Assembly (NCBI GenBank): GCA_963969495.1
Contig: OZ018328.1
Span: 6,795,331 to 6,859,330, forward strand
DNA length: 64,000 nt
From: Ceratothoa steindachneri
Lineage: Eukaryota > Arthropoda > Malacostraca > Isopoda > Cymothoidae
Direction: 5' to 3'
This document shows, piece by piece, positions 37,217 through 48,990 of the stretch (positions within the stretch are counted from its first letter, which is position 1; each line of letters begins with the position of its first letter). The position numbers and the translations under genes were made by a program. The notes under the pieces are model-generated. The model had not been told where the DNA came from, did no database searches, and worked only from the letters and a program-made list of their open reading frames with translations.

Positions 37217-37985
37217 TTGTGTCTACAATATATATTCAGTTTAGAATCTTTAGGCATCATAGATAAATACATTAGGTTGTGGAGACGTACTCAAATTAAA
37301 GAATTTCATAAGTGGATCGAAAAACGAGATGGTAAATATCAAGTTACGCTCTCCTGGTTTAATAAGATTTTGTCTGAAGTTCCGTCCAACCACAAAATAG
37401 CATTGGGAACGCTAAACATAGCAAAAACTACGTTATCAGAAAAATGTTGATGCCTATAACGAAGTTTAGGAAAGCAAATTGGAGGAAGGGATAATGGAGC
37501 AAATCCATATTTCAACAAAAGATTATGGAAATCGCATTTGGGTTCCTCATAGACCCATCATAAAAATGGTTGCCCAAACCGCCAAAAAAGACCCATTTTT
37601 AAGAGTGGACTCAAAATTAATGAAGCTAGATTTGCGGAATCGATTTGTAAACCTACCTATTCAACATTCTTTGCCATTTTCGATCGGATCGATTTGTTAT
37701 CCTCTCCGACATAAAAAAAAGGCTTTCCTCAAATAAAGTAAAATTAGAATTAGATAAAAACAGGCTATGACTTTTCAAGATACAAACGACAAACGCTTAA
37801 CATATCTCTATTGTTCGCTAATATTTGGGTTAAGTAATATTCCATTCATCTTAAACGATATTATAAAAAATCACCTCAGTTTTTATCCAAACGAGCTTTG
37901 TTCTCAGGTTTTACAAATTCGTTTTACGTTGACGTCCTGATATTCACAAGTGTTAATATTAACCACGTCCAAGGCAGAGGGGGCT
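37217..37985 (+). pseudogene. BEL/Pao-like reverse transcriptase, N-terminal half
   Basis: Readable blocks: GKYQVTLSWFNKILSEVPSN and IALGTLNIAKTTL (the pre-RT segment with the VSLPWK..PPLP..Y..A pattern), EEGIMEQIH, GNRIWVPHRPIIKMV (family: YLPHHPVIR), FKSGLKINEARFAESICKP, a damaged KKAFLQI block, YSIHLKRYYK and FYVDVLIFTSVNINHVQ. The catalytic box reads YVDV where YVDD is expected, so the enzyme would be dead even without its frame changes. Confidence 0.65.
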
Positions 37986-38000
37986 AATCTTTACTGGTTA

Positions 38001-38569
38001 GTAAAGGGCTCTAGGGTAGGCAACAAACTCTGATTGATAGTTTTGGAAAAGATAAATTCTTTCCATGAGATTCTTTGACAAGTTGGGTCCCCAATTCTCT
38101 TGTGTATAGTTGTAGAAAGAATGAAAGATGACTCAAAAGATTGAAATTTTTAGTGTTAACGTTTGATAAGAAGAATGAATTTAAAAGAGGCTGCACGATG
38201 CAGTCTGAAAGGGATTTGATTGATTTGACAGTACGTGCAAGAGAACTAGTTTCCTCCAACGTAAATTATTTGACACCACTACAAAATAATGAAGCTGAGT
38301 AAGCACTTACCTTATTTTCGTACAGATCCTAAATTAACTTACTGTTAATGCACAAATACTTTACAAATATTATACTTAGGAGAAGTTAATTGGAAAAGGT
38401 GAGATGAGATTGCTAAAGGAAACGGACGTTACGGTTCCTTTCCTCCCAGCGTGAAAGGTCCTCGTCAAAATAATCGTCTGCCCTTACAATCGTTGCTCTT
38501 ATCATTTTACTTTTGAAAATGTGTAACTAAAGAAGATGATCCCACTCAATTCCAGCAGAGGAAGTGCAA
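38001..38569. other. No supported gene
   Basis: AT-rich stretch between the BEL/Pao-like RT and the satellite; nothing recognised. Confidence 0.45.
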
Positions 38570-41500
38570 GTGGTGTCCAGGGTTTCAGTGATATCACTTG
38601 AGTGCAAGTGGTGCGCAGGGTTTCAATGATATCACTTGAGTGCAAGTGGTGCGCAGGGTTTCAGTGATATCACCTGAGTGCAAGTGGGGCGCAGGGTTTC
38701 AGTGATATTACCTGAGTGCAAGTGGGGCGCAGGGTTTCAGTGATATCACCTGAGTGCAAGTGGTGCGCAGGGTTTCAGTGATATCACTTGAGTGCAAGTG
38801 GGGCGCAGGGTTTTAATGATATCACTTGAGTGCAAGTCGTGTGCAGGGTTTCAGTGATATCACTTGAGTGCAAGTGGGGCGCAGGGTTTTAGTGATAACA
38901 CCTGAGTGCAAGTGGTGCGCAGAGTTTCAGTGATATCACTTGAGTGCAAGTGGGGCACAGGGTTTCAGTGATATCACCTGAGTGCAAGTGGTGCGCAGAG
39001 TTTCAGTGATATCACCTGAGTGCAAGTAGTGCGCAGGGTTTCTTTCAGTGATATCACCTGAGTGCAAGTGGTGCGCAGAGTTTCAGTGATATCACCTGAG
39101 TGCAAGTAGTGCGCAGGGTTTCTTTCAGTGATATCACCTGAGTGCAAGTGGTGCGCAGAGTTTCAGTGATATCACTTGAGTGCAAGTGGGGCGCAGGGTT
39201 TCAGTGATATCACTTGATTGCAAGTGGTGTGAAGGGTTTCAGTGATATCACTTGAGTGCAAGTGGGGCGCAGGGTTTTAGTGATATCACCTGAGTGCAAG
39301 TGGTGCGCAGAGTTTCAGTGATATCACTTGAGTGCAAGTGGGGCGCAGGGTTCCAGTGATATCACTTGATTGCAAGTGGTGTGCAGGGTTTCAGTGATAT
39401 CACTTGAGTGCAAGTGGGGCACAGGGTTTTAGTGATATCACCTGAGTGCAAGTGGTGCGCAGAGTTTAAGTGATATCATTTGAGTGCAAGTGGTGCGCAG
39501 GGTTTCAGTAATATCACTTGAGTGCAAGTGGTGTGCAGGGTTTCAGTGATATCACCTGAGTGCAAGTGGTGTGCAGGGTTTCAGTGATATCACTTGAGTG
39601 CAAGTGGTGCGCAGGGTTTTAATGATATCACTTGAGTGCAAGTCGTGTGCAGGGTTTCAGTGATATCACCTGAATGCAAGTGGTGCGCAGAGTTTCAGTG
39701 ATATCACCTGAGTGCAAGTAGTGCGCAGGGTTTCTTTCAGTGATATCACCTGAGTGCAAGTGGTGCGCAGAGTTTCAGTGATATCACTTGAGTGCAAGTG
39801 GGGCGCAGGGTTTCAGTGATATCACTTGATTGCAAGTGGTGTGCAGGGTTTCAGTGATATCACTTGAATGCAAGTGGGGCGCAGGGTTTTAGTGATATCA
39901 CCTGAGTGCAAGTGGTGCCCAGAGTTTCAGTGATATCACTTGAGTGCAAGTGGTGTGCAGGGTTTCAGTGATATCACTTGATTGCAAGTGGTGCGTAAGG
40001 TTTCAGGGATATCACTTGAGTGCAAGTGGGGCGCAGGGTTTCCGTGATATCACTTGATTGCAAGTGGTGTGCAGGGTTTCAGTGATATCACTTGAGTGCA
40101 AGTGGGGCGCAGGGTTTTAGTGATATCGCCTGAGTGCAAGTGGTGCCCAGAGTTTCAGTGATATCACTTGAGTGCAAGTGGTGTGCAGGGTTTCAGTGAT
40201 ATCACTTGATTGCAAGTGGTGCGTAAGGTTTCAGTGATATCACTTGAGTGCATCGGGTGTGCAGGGTTTCAGTGATATCACCTGAGTGCAGGTGGTACGC
40301 AGGGTTTCAGTGATATCACCTGAGTGCAAGTGGTGCGCAGGGTTTCAGTGATATCACCTGAGTGCAAGTGGTGCGCAGGGTTTCAGTGATATCACTTGAG
40401 TGCAAGTGGGGCGCAGGGTTTCAGTGATATCACTTGAGTGCAAGTGGTGCGCAGGGTTTTAATGATATCACTTGAGTGCAAGTCGTGTGCAGGGTTTCAG
40501 TGATATCACCTGAATGCAAGTGGTGCGCAGAGTTTCAGTGATATCACCTGAGTGAAAGTAGTGTGCAGGGTTTCAGTGATATCACCTGTGTTCAAGTGGT
40601 GCGCAAGATTTCAGTGATATCACTTGAGTGCAAGTGGGGCGCAGGGTTTCAGTGATATCACTTGATTGCAAGTGGTGTGCAGGGTTTCAGTGATATCAAT
40701 TGAGTGCAAGTGGGGCGCAGGGTTTTAGTGATATCACCTGAGTGCAAGTGGTGCGCAGAGTTTCAGTGATATCACTTGAGTGCGAGTGGTGCGCAGAGTT
40801 TCAGTGATATCACTTGAGTGCAAGTGGTGTGCAGGGTTTCAGTGATATCACTTGATTGTAAGTGGTGTGCAGGGTTTCAGTGATATCAATTGATTGCAAG
40901 TGGTGCGCAGAGTTTCAGTGATATCACCTGAGTGCAAGTGGTGCACAGAGTTTCAGTGATATCACTTGAGTGCAAGTGGTGTGCAGGGTTTCAGTGATAT
41001 CACTTGATTGCAAGTGGTGCGCAGAGTTTCAGTGATATCACTTGAGTGCAAGGGGTGCGCAGAGTTTAAGTGATATCACTTGAGTGCAAGTGGGGCACAG
41101 GGTTTTAGTGATATCACCTGAGTGCAAGTGGTGCCCAGAGTTTCAATAATATCACTTGAGTGCAAGTGGTGTGCAGGGTTTCAGTGATATCACTTGATTG
41201 CAAGTGGTGCGCAAGGTTTCAGTGATATCACTTGATTGCAAGTGGTGCGCAAGGTTTCAGTGATATCACTTGAGTGCAAGGGGTGTGCAGGGTTTCAGTG
41301 ATATCACCTGAGTGCAAGTGGTGCGCAGGGTTTCAGTGATATCACCTGAGTGCAAGTGGTGCGCAGGGTTTCAGTGATATCACTTGAGTGCAAGTGGGGC
41401 GCATTGTTTTAGTGATATCACCTGAGTGCAAGTGGTGCGCAGAGTTTCAGTGAAATCACTTGAGTGCAAGTGGGGCGCAGGGTTTCAGTGATATCACTTG

Positions 41501-43580
41501 ATTGCAAGTGGTGTGCAGGGTTTCAGTGATATCAATTGAGTGCAAGTGGGGCGCAGGGTTTTAGTGATATCACCTGAGTGCAAGTGGTGCGCAGAGTTTC
41601 AGTGATATCACTTGAGTGCGAGTGGTGCGCAGAGTTTCAGTGATATCACTTGAGTGCAAGTGGTGTGCAGGGTTTCAGTGATATCACTTGATTGTAAGTG
41701 GTGTGCAGGGTTTCAGTGATATCAATTGATTGCAAGTGGTGCGCAGAGTTTCAGTGATATCACCTGAGTGCAAGTGGTGCACAGAGTTTCAGTGATATCA
41801 CTTGAGTGCAAGTGGTGTGCAGGGTTTCAGTGATATCACTTGATTGCAAGTGGTGCGCAGAGTTTCAGTGATATCACTTGAGTGCAAGGGGTGTGCAGGG
41901 TTTCAGTGATATCACCTGAGTGCAAGTAATGCGCAGGGTTTCAGTGATATCACCTGAGTGCATTTGGTGCGCAGGGTTTCAGTGATATGACTTGAGTGCA
42001 AGTGGTGCGCAGGGTTTTAATGATATCACTTGAGTGCAAGTCGTGTGCAGGGTGTCAGTGATATCACTTGAATGCAAGTAGGGCGCAGGGTTTCAGTGAT
42101 ATCACCTGAGTGCAAGTGGTGCGCAGAGTTTCAGTGATATCACTTGAGTGCAAGTGGGGCGCAGGGTTCCAGTGATATCACTTGATTGCAAGTTGTGTGC
42201 AGGGTTTCAGTGATATCACTTGAGTGCAAGTGGGGCACAAGGTTTTAGTGATATCACCTGAGTGCAAGTGGTGCGCAGAGTTTCAGTGATATCACCTGTG
42301 TTCAAGTGGTGCGCAAGATTTCAGTGATATCACTTGAGTGCAAGTGGGGCGCAGGGTTTTAATGATATCCCTTGAGTGCAAGTCATGTGCAGGGTTTCAG
42401 TGATATCACTTGAGTGCAAGTGGGGCGCAGGGTTTTAGTGATATCACTTGGGTGCAAGTAGTGCGCAGAGTTTAAGTGATATCACTTGAGTGCAAGTGGG
42501 GCACAGGGTTTTAGTGATATCACCTGAGTGCAAGTGGTGCACAGAGTTTCAGTGATATCACTTGAGTGCAAGTGGTGTGCAGGGTTTCAGTGATATCACT
42601 TGATTGCAAGTGGTGCGCAGGGTTTCAGTGATATCACTTGAGTGCAAGGGGTGTGCAGGGTTTCAGTGATATCACCTGAGTGCAAGTGGTGCGCAGGGTT
42701 TTAATGATATCACTTGAGTGCAAGTCGTGTGCAGGGTTTCAGTGATATCACTTGAGTGCAAGTGGGGCGCATGGTTTTAGTGATATCACTTGAGTGCAAG
42801 TGGGGCGCAGGGTTTCAGTGATATCACTTGAGTGCAAGTGGTGCGCAGGGTTTCAGTGATATCACCTGAATGCAAGGTGTGCGCAGAGTTTCAGTGATAT
42901 CACCTGAGTGCAAGTAGTGCGCAGGGTTTCAGTGATATCACCTGTGTGCAAGTGGTGTGCAAGATTTCAGTGATATCACTTGAGTGCAAGTGCTGCGCAG
43001 GGTTTCAGTGATATCACTTGAGTGCAAATGGGGCGCAGGGTTTTAATGATATCACTTGAGTGCAAGTCGTGTTCAGGGTTTCAGTGATATCACTTGAGTG
43101 CAAGTGGGGTGCAGGGTTTTAGTGATATCACCTGAGTGCAAGTGGTGCGCAGAGTTTCAGTGATATCACTTGAGTGCAAGTGGGGCACAGGGTTTCAGTG
43201 ATATCACCTGAGTGCAAGTGGTGCACAGAGTTTCAGTGATATCACTTGAGTGCAAGTGGTGTGCAGGGTTTCAGTGATATCACTTCAGTGCAAGTGGTGC
43301 GCAAGGTTTCAGTGATATCACCTGAGTGTTAGTGGGGCGCAAGGTTTTAGTGATATCACTTGAGTGCAAGTAGTGCGCAGGGTTTCAGTGATATCACCTG
43401 AATGCAAGTGGTGCGCTGGGTTTCAGCTGATATCACCCGAGTTCAATTGGTGCGCACGCAGAGTTTCAGTGATATCACTTGATTGCAAGTGGTGCGTACG
43501 GTTTCACTGATATCAACTGAATGCAAGTGGTGCGCAGGGTTTCAGCTGATATCACCCGAGTGCAAATGGGCGCAGTTTTC
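38570..43580 (+). repeat. Satellite DNA, 38-bp monomer, about 130 copies
   Basis: The unit reads GAGTGCAAGTGGTGCGCAGG, GTTTCAGTGATATCACTT. Nearly all copies are 38 bp; a few carry TTTC inserted (42 bp). Each unit holds the perfect palindrome GTGATATCAC, and at the unit border CACTTG-AGTG-CAAGTG, a second inverted repeat. Variation is concentrated at a few positions (T/G in GTG(T/C)GC, CACTTG/CACCTG, AGGG/AGAG). Copies decay from 43400 onward, marking the right edge. No open frame of length crosses it. Confidence 0.98.
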
Positions 43581-43609
43581 AAGGTGATATTTTCCCCCAA
43601 CAATTTTCC

Positions 43610-44480
43610 AGTTTGCAATTAGGAACTTCGACAATTTGATCAAATTTTTCACATGCTTTCTTCTCAAGCATTAATCACACTTAAGAGTCCATGAGGTTCA
43701 ATTATGGCGAACTGGTAGGTCACGTTCCTTTGACCCCAAACCCTTAAAATTTGCCTTGAACGTCTTTTTTTTGCTGTCTCACATTGCTCCATCTTGTTGA
43801 AGGGTTACACCAACATTTCCTATAGTGGCCGACACAAGCGGATAACTTTCTTCTTCAACACATCCAAATAAACATGTTTGATATTTATCACTTCTTCACT
43901 GAAGATGAGAGTTGGTTTGGTCCGTTGAATTTACGTCCGCCCGCACCATCACCGAAGCTGGCTTCTGTCTCTTGAAATATATCCACTGTTCAACCAGAAT
44001 CTCATCTTATACCTCCAACGCGAGCATACTGTGTGTTGTGAGACGTTTGAACAGTAAACAACTCACCTATCCACAGAACTGGAGGCTGCGAGTCATAAAA
44101 GAGCAGTCAGAGAAGCTTTGCCCTTTCGATTCTTCTGTCTTGAATGAACGAAGTTTCAGATCATCATTTAACAATTTTGGTATGGTCACTTTGCTCGGTT
44201 TGGCCTTAGAGTTCGCCCGATCTTGTTGATCGTGTTATTGATGGTATTCATGACGGCTGGGGTCCTCATTAATCGGTGTAGGGGTGGTCCTTATCGTTGG
44301 AAGATAACTACCAGTCTCTTTAAACTGTTTGGGAGCATAAAATTTCCTACCTCTGCTCAGGGTAGAGTTCGACATTTAGAAAATATGGCCCGCTGTCTTC
44401 CCACTTCTATACACAGAAACAATTTCTTCACATTTTCGAGGCAAATTTGTAAACAGGTGTTTTTTTTACGAATATACACT
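43610..44480 (-). pseudogene. Tc1/mariner (IS630 superfamily) transposase remnant
   Basis: Minus-strand blocks, in different frames: KQFKETGSYLPT and SRHEYHQ (DNA-binding region), TEASFGDGAGGRKFNGPNQL, KLSACVGHYRKCWCNP, QQDGAMCETAKKT (catalytic QQDGAP..TAK), KANFKGFGVKGT, PTSSP.LNLMDS and LEKKACEKFDQIVEV. Together they follow the (M)VWAGV..G.TPL / QQDGAPAHTAK / WPP.SPDLNPLD.SVW..LE.KAC order of an invertebrate Tc1/mariner lineage different from the mariners at 25.9 and 62.6 kb. The C-terminal end directly abuts the decayed edge of the 38-bp satellite. Confidence 0.6.
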
Positions 44481-44869
44481 TTGATTCACCAAATTAAATA
44501 AAGAGCCTGCAATAAGGTAATTAATTAATGGTATGTAAACATATTTAAAATGATTTGTAAAAAGCAGTCGACACTTCGTGTTTCCACCGTGTAGCTGGAG
44601 GTCTCGAAAGAGGAGTGGCTCGATGAGAGAAAAGTTCACCGCTTGAAATTCGCTGCATTGCAAAATAATCACTCACACTTTTCTCCTACACCAAGTTTGG
44701 AAGCATAAAAAAAGGGGTTTAGTTGTGACGGGAATCAGCGAAGTAAATCCACTAAAAATAGATAGAGGTGAAGAAATGAAAGAATCCTTTAACACTCTTT
44801 TTCAAATGAGGAAAAGAAACATTTCTCAAAAATGATTCATTCACACAAACATCCGACACCAAATATCTT
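44481..44869. other. No supported gene
   Basis: AT-rich spacer between the transposase remnant and the pyrimidine array. Confidence 0.5.
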
Positions 44870-47375
44870 TTGCCCCTATTTTACCTCGCCCACTTTATTC
44901 ATATTCCTAATCCACTTTCTTTCTTTTCCTCAACCCCTTTCTTCCTCTTTGAATGGACCGTAAGGTCTCCTAGGGTACCTTCTTTCCTTGTTGTTACACT
45001 TTCTTCCTTTTCCTCATCCACTTTCTTCCTTTTCCTCACCCACTTTCTTCCTTTTCCTCATCCACTTACTTCCTTTTCCTCACACACCTTCTTCCCTTTC
45101 CACACCCTTTTCTTCCTTTTTCTCACCCACTTTCTTCTTTTTATTTACCTATTTTATTCATTTTCCTCACCCACTTTCTTCCTTTTTTTCACCCACATTC
45201 TTCTTTTTGCTTACATATTTTATTCATTTTCCTCACCCGATTTATTCCATTTTCTCATCCACTTTCTTCTTTTTAGTCATCCAGTTTCTTCCTTTTCTTC
45301 ACCCACTTTGTTCCTTTTCCTCACCCCCATTCTTCCTTTTCATGAGACACTTTTTCCTTTTCCTCACCCACGTTCTTTCATTTTCTTACCCACTCCTTTT
45401 GTTCTCCCAGTTTCTTTCTTTTCTTCACCCACCTTCCTCATTTTTCTCCCTCACGTTCTTCCTTTTTTTCACCCACTTTCTTTCTTTTCTCAAACACTTT
45501 CTTCTTTTTTATCACCCACTTTCATTCACCTTGACAACTTTCATCAATTTCCTCTCCTACTTTCTTCCTTTTCCTCACCCACATTCTTCCCTTTATCACC
45601 CACTTTCTTCCTATTCCTCAACCTCTTTCTTCCTTTTCGTTACTTATTTTATTCCTTTTCCTCACCCACCTTCCTCCTTTACTCACTTACTTTCTTGCTT
45701 TTCGTTCCACACCTACTTATTTCTTTTTCTCACCCGCTTTCTTCATATTCTTCATCACTTTCTTCGATTTCCTTGCCCACTGTCCTGCTTTTCCTTACCT
45801 ATTTTATTCCTTTTCCTCACCCACTCTATTTCTTTTCCTCACCCACCTTCTTCTTTTACTCATCCACACTATTCATTTTCCTCACCCAATTTGTCCCTAT
45901 TACTTATGCACTTTCTTCCTTTTCCTCACCCATTTTCTTCCCTTTTCTCGGCCTCTTCTGTTTACTTATCTATTTTATTCATTTTCCTCACCCACTTTAT
46001 TCCCTTTTCTCACCCACTTTCTTATTTTTCTCCATCCACTTTCTTCCTTTTCCTCACTACCTTCCTCCTTTTCGTCACCCACGTTCTTGATTTTTCTTAC
46101 CCACTTTCCTCTTTTCTTCACCTACCTTCCACATTATCCTCACTCAAGTTCTTCTTTTTTCACCCACGTTCTTTCTTTTCTCAACCACTTTATTCTTTTT
46201 CTTCACTCACTTTCATTTTTCCTCACACAATTTCCTCACCTCCTTCCTCATTTTCCTCACCGACGTTTTTCCTTTTCCTCACCCACTTTCTTCCTTTTCC
46301 TCACCCACTTTCTTCCTATTTCTCTTCCACTTTCTTCCTTTTCATTACCTATTATATCCATCTTACTCACTCACTTTCTTCCTTTCTCCCCTCCCTCCAT
46401 TTCTTCCTTTTCCTCACCCAATTTCGTCCTTTTCTTGACCCACTTTCTTCTTTGCTTCACCCAGTTTCTTCCTTTTTCTCACCCACTTTCTTCATATTCT
46501 TCATTCTCTTTCCCTTTTCTTCCATTTATTCACCCACTTTCCTCCTTTTCTTTACCTATTTTATTCGTTTTCTTCACCTAATTTCTTCTTTTTCCTAACC
46601 CACTTTCTTCCATTTTCTCACCCATTTTCTTTCTTTTCCTTATCCACCTTCTCCTTTCTCACCCACTCTATTCAGTTTTCTTACCCAATTTGTTCCTATT
46701 CATTATCCACTTTCTTCCTTTTCCACACCCATTTTATTCCTTTTCCGCACCCACTTCTTTCTTTTCCTCACCCACCTTCCTCCTTTTCTCACCCAATTTC
46801 TTCCTTTTCCTCACCGTCTTTATTTCTTTTTCTAATCCGCTTTCTTCATATTCCTCATCACTTTCTTCCATTTCCTCACCTGTTTCCTCTGTTTCCTCAT
46901 CTACCGTCTTCCTTTTCCTTACCCTTTTTCTTTCTTTTCCTTACCCACCTTCTCCTTTTTGTCACCCACTTTATTCATTTTCCTCACCCAATTTGTTCCT
47001 ATTCCTTATCCACTTCATTTTCTTCACTCATTTTATTCCTTTTCTAAACCCATTTCTTCATTTTCTAAACCCATTTCTTCCTTTTCCTCATCCATTTTAA
47101 TTCCTTTTTCTCACCCAACTTCTTCCTTTTCCTCATCCACATTTCTACTTTCCTCACCCACTTTCTTGCTCTTCCTCACCCAATTTATTCTCATTCCTCA
47201 ACCACTTTCTTTTCATCACCCACTTAATTCCTTACACTCACCCAGCTTCCTCCTTTTCCTCACCCACTTTATTCCCTTTTATCACCCACTTTATTCCATT
47301 TTCTCTCTTACTTCCTTTCCTTCGCTCACTTTTTTCCTTTTCTTCACCCACTTTCTTTCCTTTTCGGTAAACATG
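44870..47375 (+). repeat. Pyrimidine-only minisatellite, about 24-bp units
   Basis: About 2.5 kb built on CTTCCTTTTCCTCACCCACTTT with frequent indels. The plus strand is over nine-tenths C and T. Frames of up to 536 codons stay open on plus with only Phe/Leu/Ser/Pro-type residues; this is a composition effect, not a gene. A 48-bp LINE 3' UTR fragment interrupts it at 44944-44991. Confidence 0.95.
44944..44991 (+). mobile_element. 48-bp fragment of the CR1-type LINE 3' UTR
   Basis: CCTCTTTGAATGGACCGTAA through TACCTTCTTTCCTTGT is identical, in LINE sense, to the 3' UTR of the LINE at 52642-57412 (there on the minus strand at 52653-52700). It is embedded in the pyrimidine array. Confidence 0.85.
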
Positions 47376-47570
47376 ATTTGCTCTATTGACATTTTATTCT
47401 TTTAATTTCTGCGCCCATCAAGACACCAACCAGCCTGGGCATCAGCGCTACGAAAATAAAAACTTTACCTATGCCGAAAAATGGAGACAAATCGTACTTG
47501 TTTAAGATTCAATACAGTTCTCATCTGGAGCAATCGGTGGGAGGTCCTCCTCGCAATCATACGGGGATCA

Positions 47571-47725
47571 TTTTACCCTTAACGCAACAGTTTTACCTCG
47601 ATGCATGACTTAACGAGTCTAATTACCCTTAACGCAACAGTTTTACCTCGGTGCACGACTTAACGAGTCTAATTACTCTTAACGCAACAGTTTTACCTCG
47701 ATGCATGACTTAACGGGTCTAATTT
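47571..47725 (+). repeat. Tandem repeat, exact 50-bp unit, 3.1 copies
   Basis: TTAACGCAACAGTTTTACCT, CG(A/G)TGCA(T/C)GACTTAACG, (A/G)GTCTAATTAC. Only scattered substitutions separate the units. Confidence 0.95.
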
Positions 47726-48364
47726 TGCCATTATATAGCAATAAAATTATTAGGTTTTGAAGGCCCCGAGATATCTCGGGTCTCGATTTCAAAAGTACAA
47801 TAGTTCGTCAGGCTAATGTAAGAGATATTTCGTGAAGTTCTAAATAATTTTTAGTCTACAAAAATAGAAGAAATATCTCGCGTCTATCAGAGGAGGGTAA
47901 AGACCAACGAGGACAGAATGGCTAAAAAAAAGACATGCGGAACGTTTTGGCACTAAACGCGTGCCGGAGCAGCGCGATTGAAATCCGAATCGAGAGAGAG
48001 AGGCACTGGTGCGATGACAGACAGGGATGGGGGTCCAAGTGCTTCTGCTCGTCACTGATTAAAGGGATGTATGTGCTGATTTATCTTGGCCCAGTCCCCC
48101 CCCTCCCCCCGCATGCTGCAGCTGACATCCGGGCACATTTTCCCTTCCTTAATCTTCACTACTTTCTTTAAAGCACTCTCTTTACAATTTTATGTGGGCG
48201 ATGCCCTCGTTGGTTTATGCTAGAAATACTTATGTCCTCATAGAAGGCATTTGGAGGCTTAAGGGAGTTCGCAAGAAGCGATCAAAGTTCTTATATGTGA
48301 GTGTTTGTACGAACGAGTTCGGCCGAATTAGGAAACGGATTCCGCCTGGATGAAGTCAGCCATC
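47726..48364. other. No supported gene
   Basis: Short open frames only, on both strands over the same interval (47840-48170). Confidence 0.45.
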
Positions 48365-48990
48365 TTAAGTGATGATCAGCCACAATTTTTCAAATGATGA
48401 TCAACTCCTATCTTCCAAGTGATGGACAGCCCCAATCTTCCAACTGATGATCAGCCCCAATTTTTCAAATGATGACCAACTCCTATCTTCTAAGTGATGG
48501 ACCACCCCAATCTTCCAACTGATGATCAGCCCCAATTTTGCAAGTGATGATCAACTCCTATCTTCTAAGTGATGATCAGCCCTTATTTTCTAGGTGATGA
48601 TCATCCCCCATTTTTCAAGTGATAGACGGCCCCAATCTTCCAACTGATGATCAGCCCCAATTTTCCAAGTGATGATCAACTCCTATCTTCCAAGTGGTGA
48701 TCAGCGCTTATTTTCTATGTGATGATCAGCCCCCATTTTCCAAGTGATAGACGGCCCCAATCTTCCAACTGATGATCAGCTCCCATTTTCCAACTGATGA
48801 TCGGTCCGATTTCCAACTGATGATCAGCTCCTATTTTCCAAGTGATGATCAGCCCCAATTTTCCAAGTGATGATCAGCCCTCAGTTTCTAAGCGATGATT
48901 AGCTCTCATTACCCAAGTGATGATCAGTTACCGTTCTCTGAGTGATGATCAGACCCCATTTTGCAAGTGATTATATCACACCCTATTTTC
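48365..48990 (+). repeat. Minisatellite, about 24-25-bp units, about 25 copies
   Basis: Unit CAAGTGATGATCAGCCCCAA, TTTTC with variants (CAACTGATGATC, GTGATGATCAACTCC, GTGATAGACGGCCCC). Variant units recur in blocks, suggesting block duplication of several units at a time. Confidence 0.93.

Larger units (their letters stand above)
33990..38000 (+). mobile_element. Decayed BEL/Pao-like LTR retrotransposon
   Basis: In order: a TATA-like CAGTATAAATCG (33994) and a donor-like AAGGTAAAT (34072), a gag-like ATG (34663), weak gag sequence with a cysteine/histidine-knuckle trace (about 36300-36390), a possible protease end (about 36720-36850), and clear BEL-type pol (37217-37985). The 5' LTR limits are not resolved. 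No 3' part (RNase H, integrase, 3' LTR) is seen before the 38-bp satellite starts at 38570. The order and RT wording support BEL/Pao; everything is broken by stops. Confidence 0.6.

Noticed and set aside
38570..43580. CRISPR-like array
   Set aside because: Units are contiguous 38-mers without unique spacers, in a eukaryotic repeat context.
44870..46598. Open frames of 406 and 536 codons on the plus strand
   Set aside because: They run through a pyrimidine-only tandem array and encode only Phe, Leu, Ser and Pro-type residues in overlapping frames.
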